DNA from: Bdellovibrionales bacterium GWA1_52_35
GTDB lineage: Bacteria; Bdellovibrionota; UBA1018
Direction of reading: 5' to 3'
Assembly (NCBI GenBank): GCA_001769805.1
Contig: MEPO01000005.1
Span: 134,867 to 198,866 of the forward strand
DNA: 64,000 bases
How positions within the stretch are numbered: the first letter of the stretch is position 1; every line of letters starts with the position of its first letter. This document shows, in pieces, positions 63,004-64,000 of this stretch. Below the pieces are notes generated by a model. It worked only from the letters and a program-made list of their open reading frames with translations, was not told the DNA's origin and did not search any database. The translations under genes and the position numbers were made by a program.

Positions 63004-64000
63004 TTATTTGGTGGCAGCGACGACTTTTTTTGCCGCGTCAGTGAGGCCATCAGCCGGAATGATCTTGAGGCCAGAAGTGGCCAGTATCTCTTTGCCTCTT
63101 TCGACGTTCGTGCCTTCGAGACGGACAACCAGAGGCACCTTGAGTGAGAGTTCCTTCGCGGCGGCAATGACGCCTTCCGCGATGACATCGCACTTCATGA
63201 TGCCGCCGAAGATATTCACCAGAATCGCCTTCACGTGCGGATCAGAGAGAATGATTTTGAAAGCATGGGAGACTTTCTCCTTGGAGGCGCTGCCGCCGAC
63301 ATCAAGAAAGTTTGCGGGTTCGCCGCCATGCAGTTTGATGATGTCCATCGTGGACATGGCCAGGCCGGCGCCGTTCACAAGGCAGCCGATGTTTCCGTCG
63401 AGCGGGATGTAAGCCAGGTCATATTTGGAGGCTTCGATATCCGCAGCGCTCTCTTCCTGAAGATCGCGCATCTCGAAAATATCGGGATGGCGGAACAGGC
63501 CATTATCATCAAAGTTGATCTTGGCATCGAGACAGACAAGGTTCCCCTTCTTGGTCACGATCAGAGGATTGATCTCGACCTGGGAGCAATCGGACTGCAT
63601 GAAGGCCTTGTAAAGGTTACCGAAAAAGCCAACGGCTTCCTTCATCTGCTCAGCCGTCAGGGCGAGCCCCTGTGCGAGCTTGCGTCCGTGGAAGGGCTGA
63701 TACCCCAGAGTCGGGTCAACCGAGACTTTAATGATTTTTTCCGGATTTTTGGCGGCGACTTCTTCGATTTCCATGCCACCTTCGGTCGAGGCCATCATGA
63801 CGACGGAAGAAATGGCGCGGTCGATGACGATACCGAAATACAGTTCGCGCGCGATTTCAGAACCTTCTTCAATCCAGATCTTGTGGACCTTCTTGCCGCC
63901 TGCGCCGGTTTGCGGGGTCACGAGGGTCTTGGCCATGATTTCTGTCGCAGCCGCTTTCAACGAAGAAATGTCCTTGCAAACTCTGACGCCGCCGGCCTTG
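63004..64000 (-). CDS. sucC: succinyl-CoA synthetase beta subunit, 5' end missing
   Basis: The frame runs open past the window edge, so about 332 C-terminal residues are visible of the usual 385-390. Identity comes from [10 protein letters not shown] at the edge and the Mg/nucleotide-site segments [36 protein letters not shown] and [18 protein letters not shown]. It pairs with sucD, giving the standard sucCD order on the minus strand. Confidence 0.95.
   Translation of the reverse strand, partial: KAGGVRVCKDISSLKAAATEIMAKTLVTPQTGAGGKKVHKIWIEEGSEIARELYFGIVIDRAISSVVMMASTEGGMEIEEVAAKNPEKIIKVSVDPTLGYQPFHGRKLAQGLALTAEQMKEAVGFFGNLYKAFMQSDCSQVEINPLIVTKKGNLVCLDAKINFDDNGLFRHPDIFEMRDLQEESAADIEASKYDLAYIPLDGNIGCLVNGAGLAMSTMDIIKLHGGEPANFLDVGGSASKEKVSHAFKIILSDPHVKAILVNIFGGIMKCDVIAEGVIAAAKELSLKVPLVVRLEGTNVERGKEILATSGLKIIPADGLTDAAKKVVAATK

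Overview
The window is a gene-dense stretch of a Gram-negative chromosome of medium GC content. The gene orders are proteobacterial: fabD-fabG-acpP-fabF, nrdR-nusB, infC-rpmI-rplT-pheS-pheT-ihfA-merR and sucC-sucD-ndk. There is a complete gspC-to-gspN type II secretion (T2SS) operon with a PilM-like GspL, lipoproteins, CarD, a PilZ protein and a CsgG-like lipoprotein. This mix points to a deltaproteobacterium-like organism, most plausibly Bdellovibrionota or a relative. That placement is an inference from content and order, not from a marker-gene tree.

Layout. 1-7253 (+): fatty-acid synthesis genes, rpiB, glyA, a PilZ-domain protein on its own strong promoter, nrdR and nusB. 7318-9362 (+): four poorly known genes led by an orphan leucyl-aminopeptidase N-terminal domain. 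9374-11804 (-): queA and a SpoIID/LytB-type protein. 11848-16280 (+): an AT-richer accessory block with a GT1-type glycosyltransferase, an E2-type acyltransferase lacking its catalytic residues, and two tandemly duplicated secreted proteins that each carry their own promoter and terminator. 16433-26998: a small zinc protein, a type-4 uracil-DNA glycosylase, a slipin, uvrC and uvrB flanking three forward genes, cysS and carD. 27422-35204: a membrane and stress-flavoured group (rhodanese lipoprotein, AI-2E permease family, P2-type cation ATPase, PRC-barrel protein, ferric-reductase-like protein, PfkB kinase). 35209-37673 (-): a HAD phosphatase and an acyl-CoA dehydrogenase.

37921-53304 (+): gspC-D-E-F-G-H-I-J-K-L-M-N, then a polyprenyl synthetase and a glutathione-synthetase-like ATP-grasp protein. 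The prepilin peptidase GspO and the pilotin are not in the window. 53312-59111 (-): merR, ihfA, pheT, pheS, rplT, rpmI and infC, behind a candidate promoter. 59286-64000 (-): a basic coiled-coil protein, nadE, ndk, sucD and the 3' part of sucC.

Most of the window is housekeeping. The parts most likely to hold undescribed biology are the duplicated secreted proteins (14133-16280), the glycosyltransferase/inactive-E2 pair (11965-13999), the orphan M17-N operon (7318-9362), and the zinc-ribbon/Tudor-like protein and degenerate acyl-adenylating enzyme between uvrC and uvrB. No rRNA, tRNA, CRISPR array, insertion sequence or phage gene was recognised.
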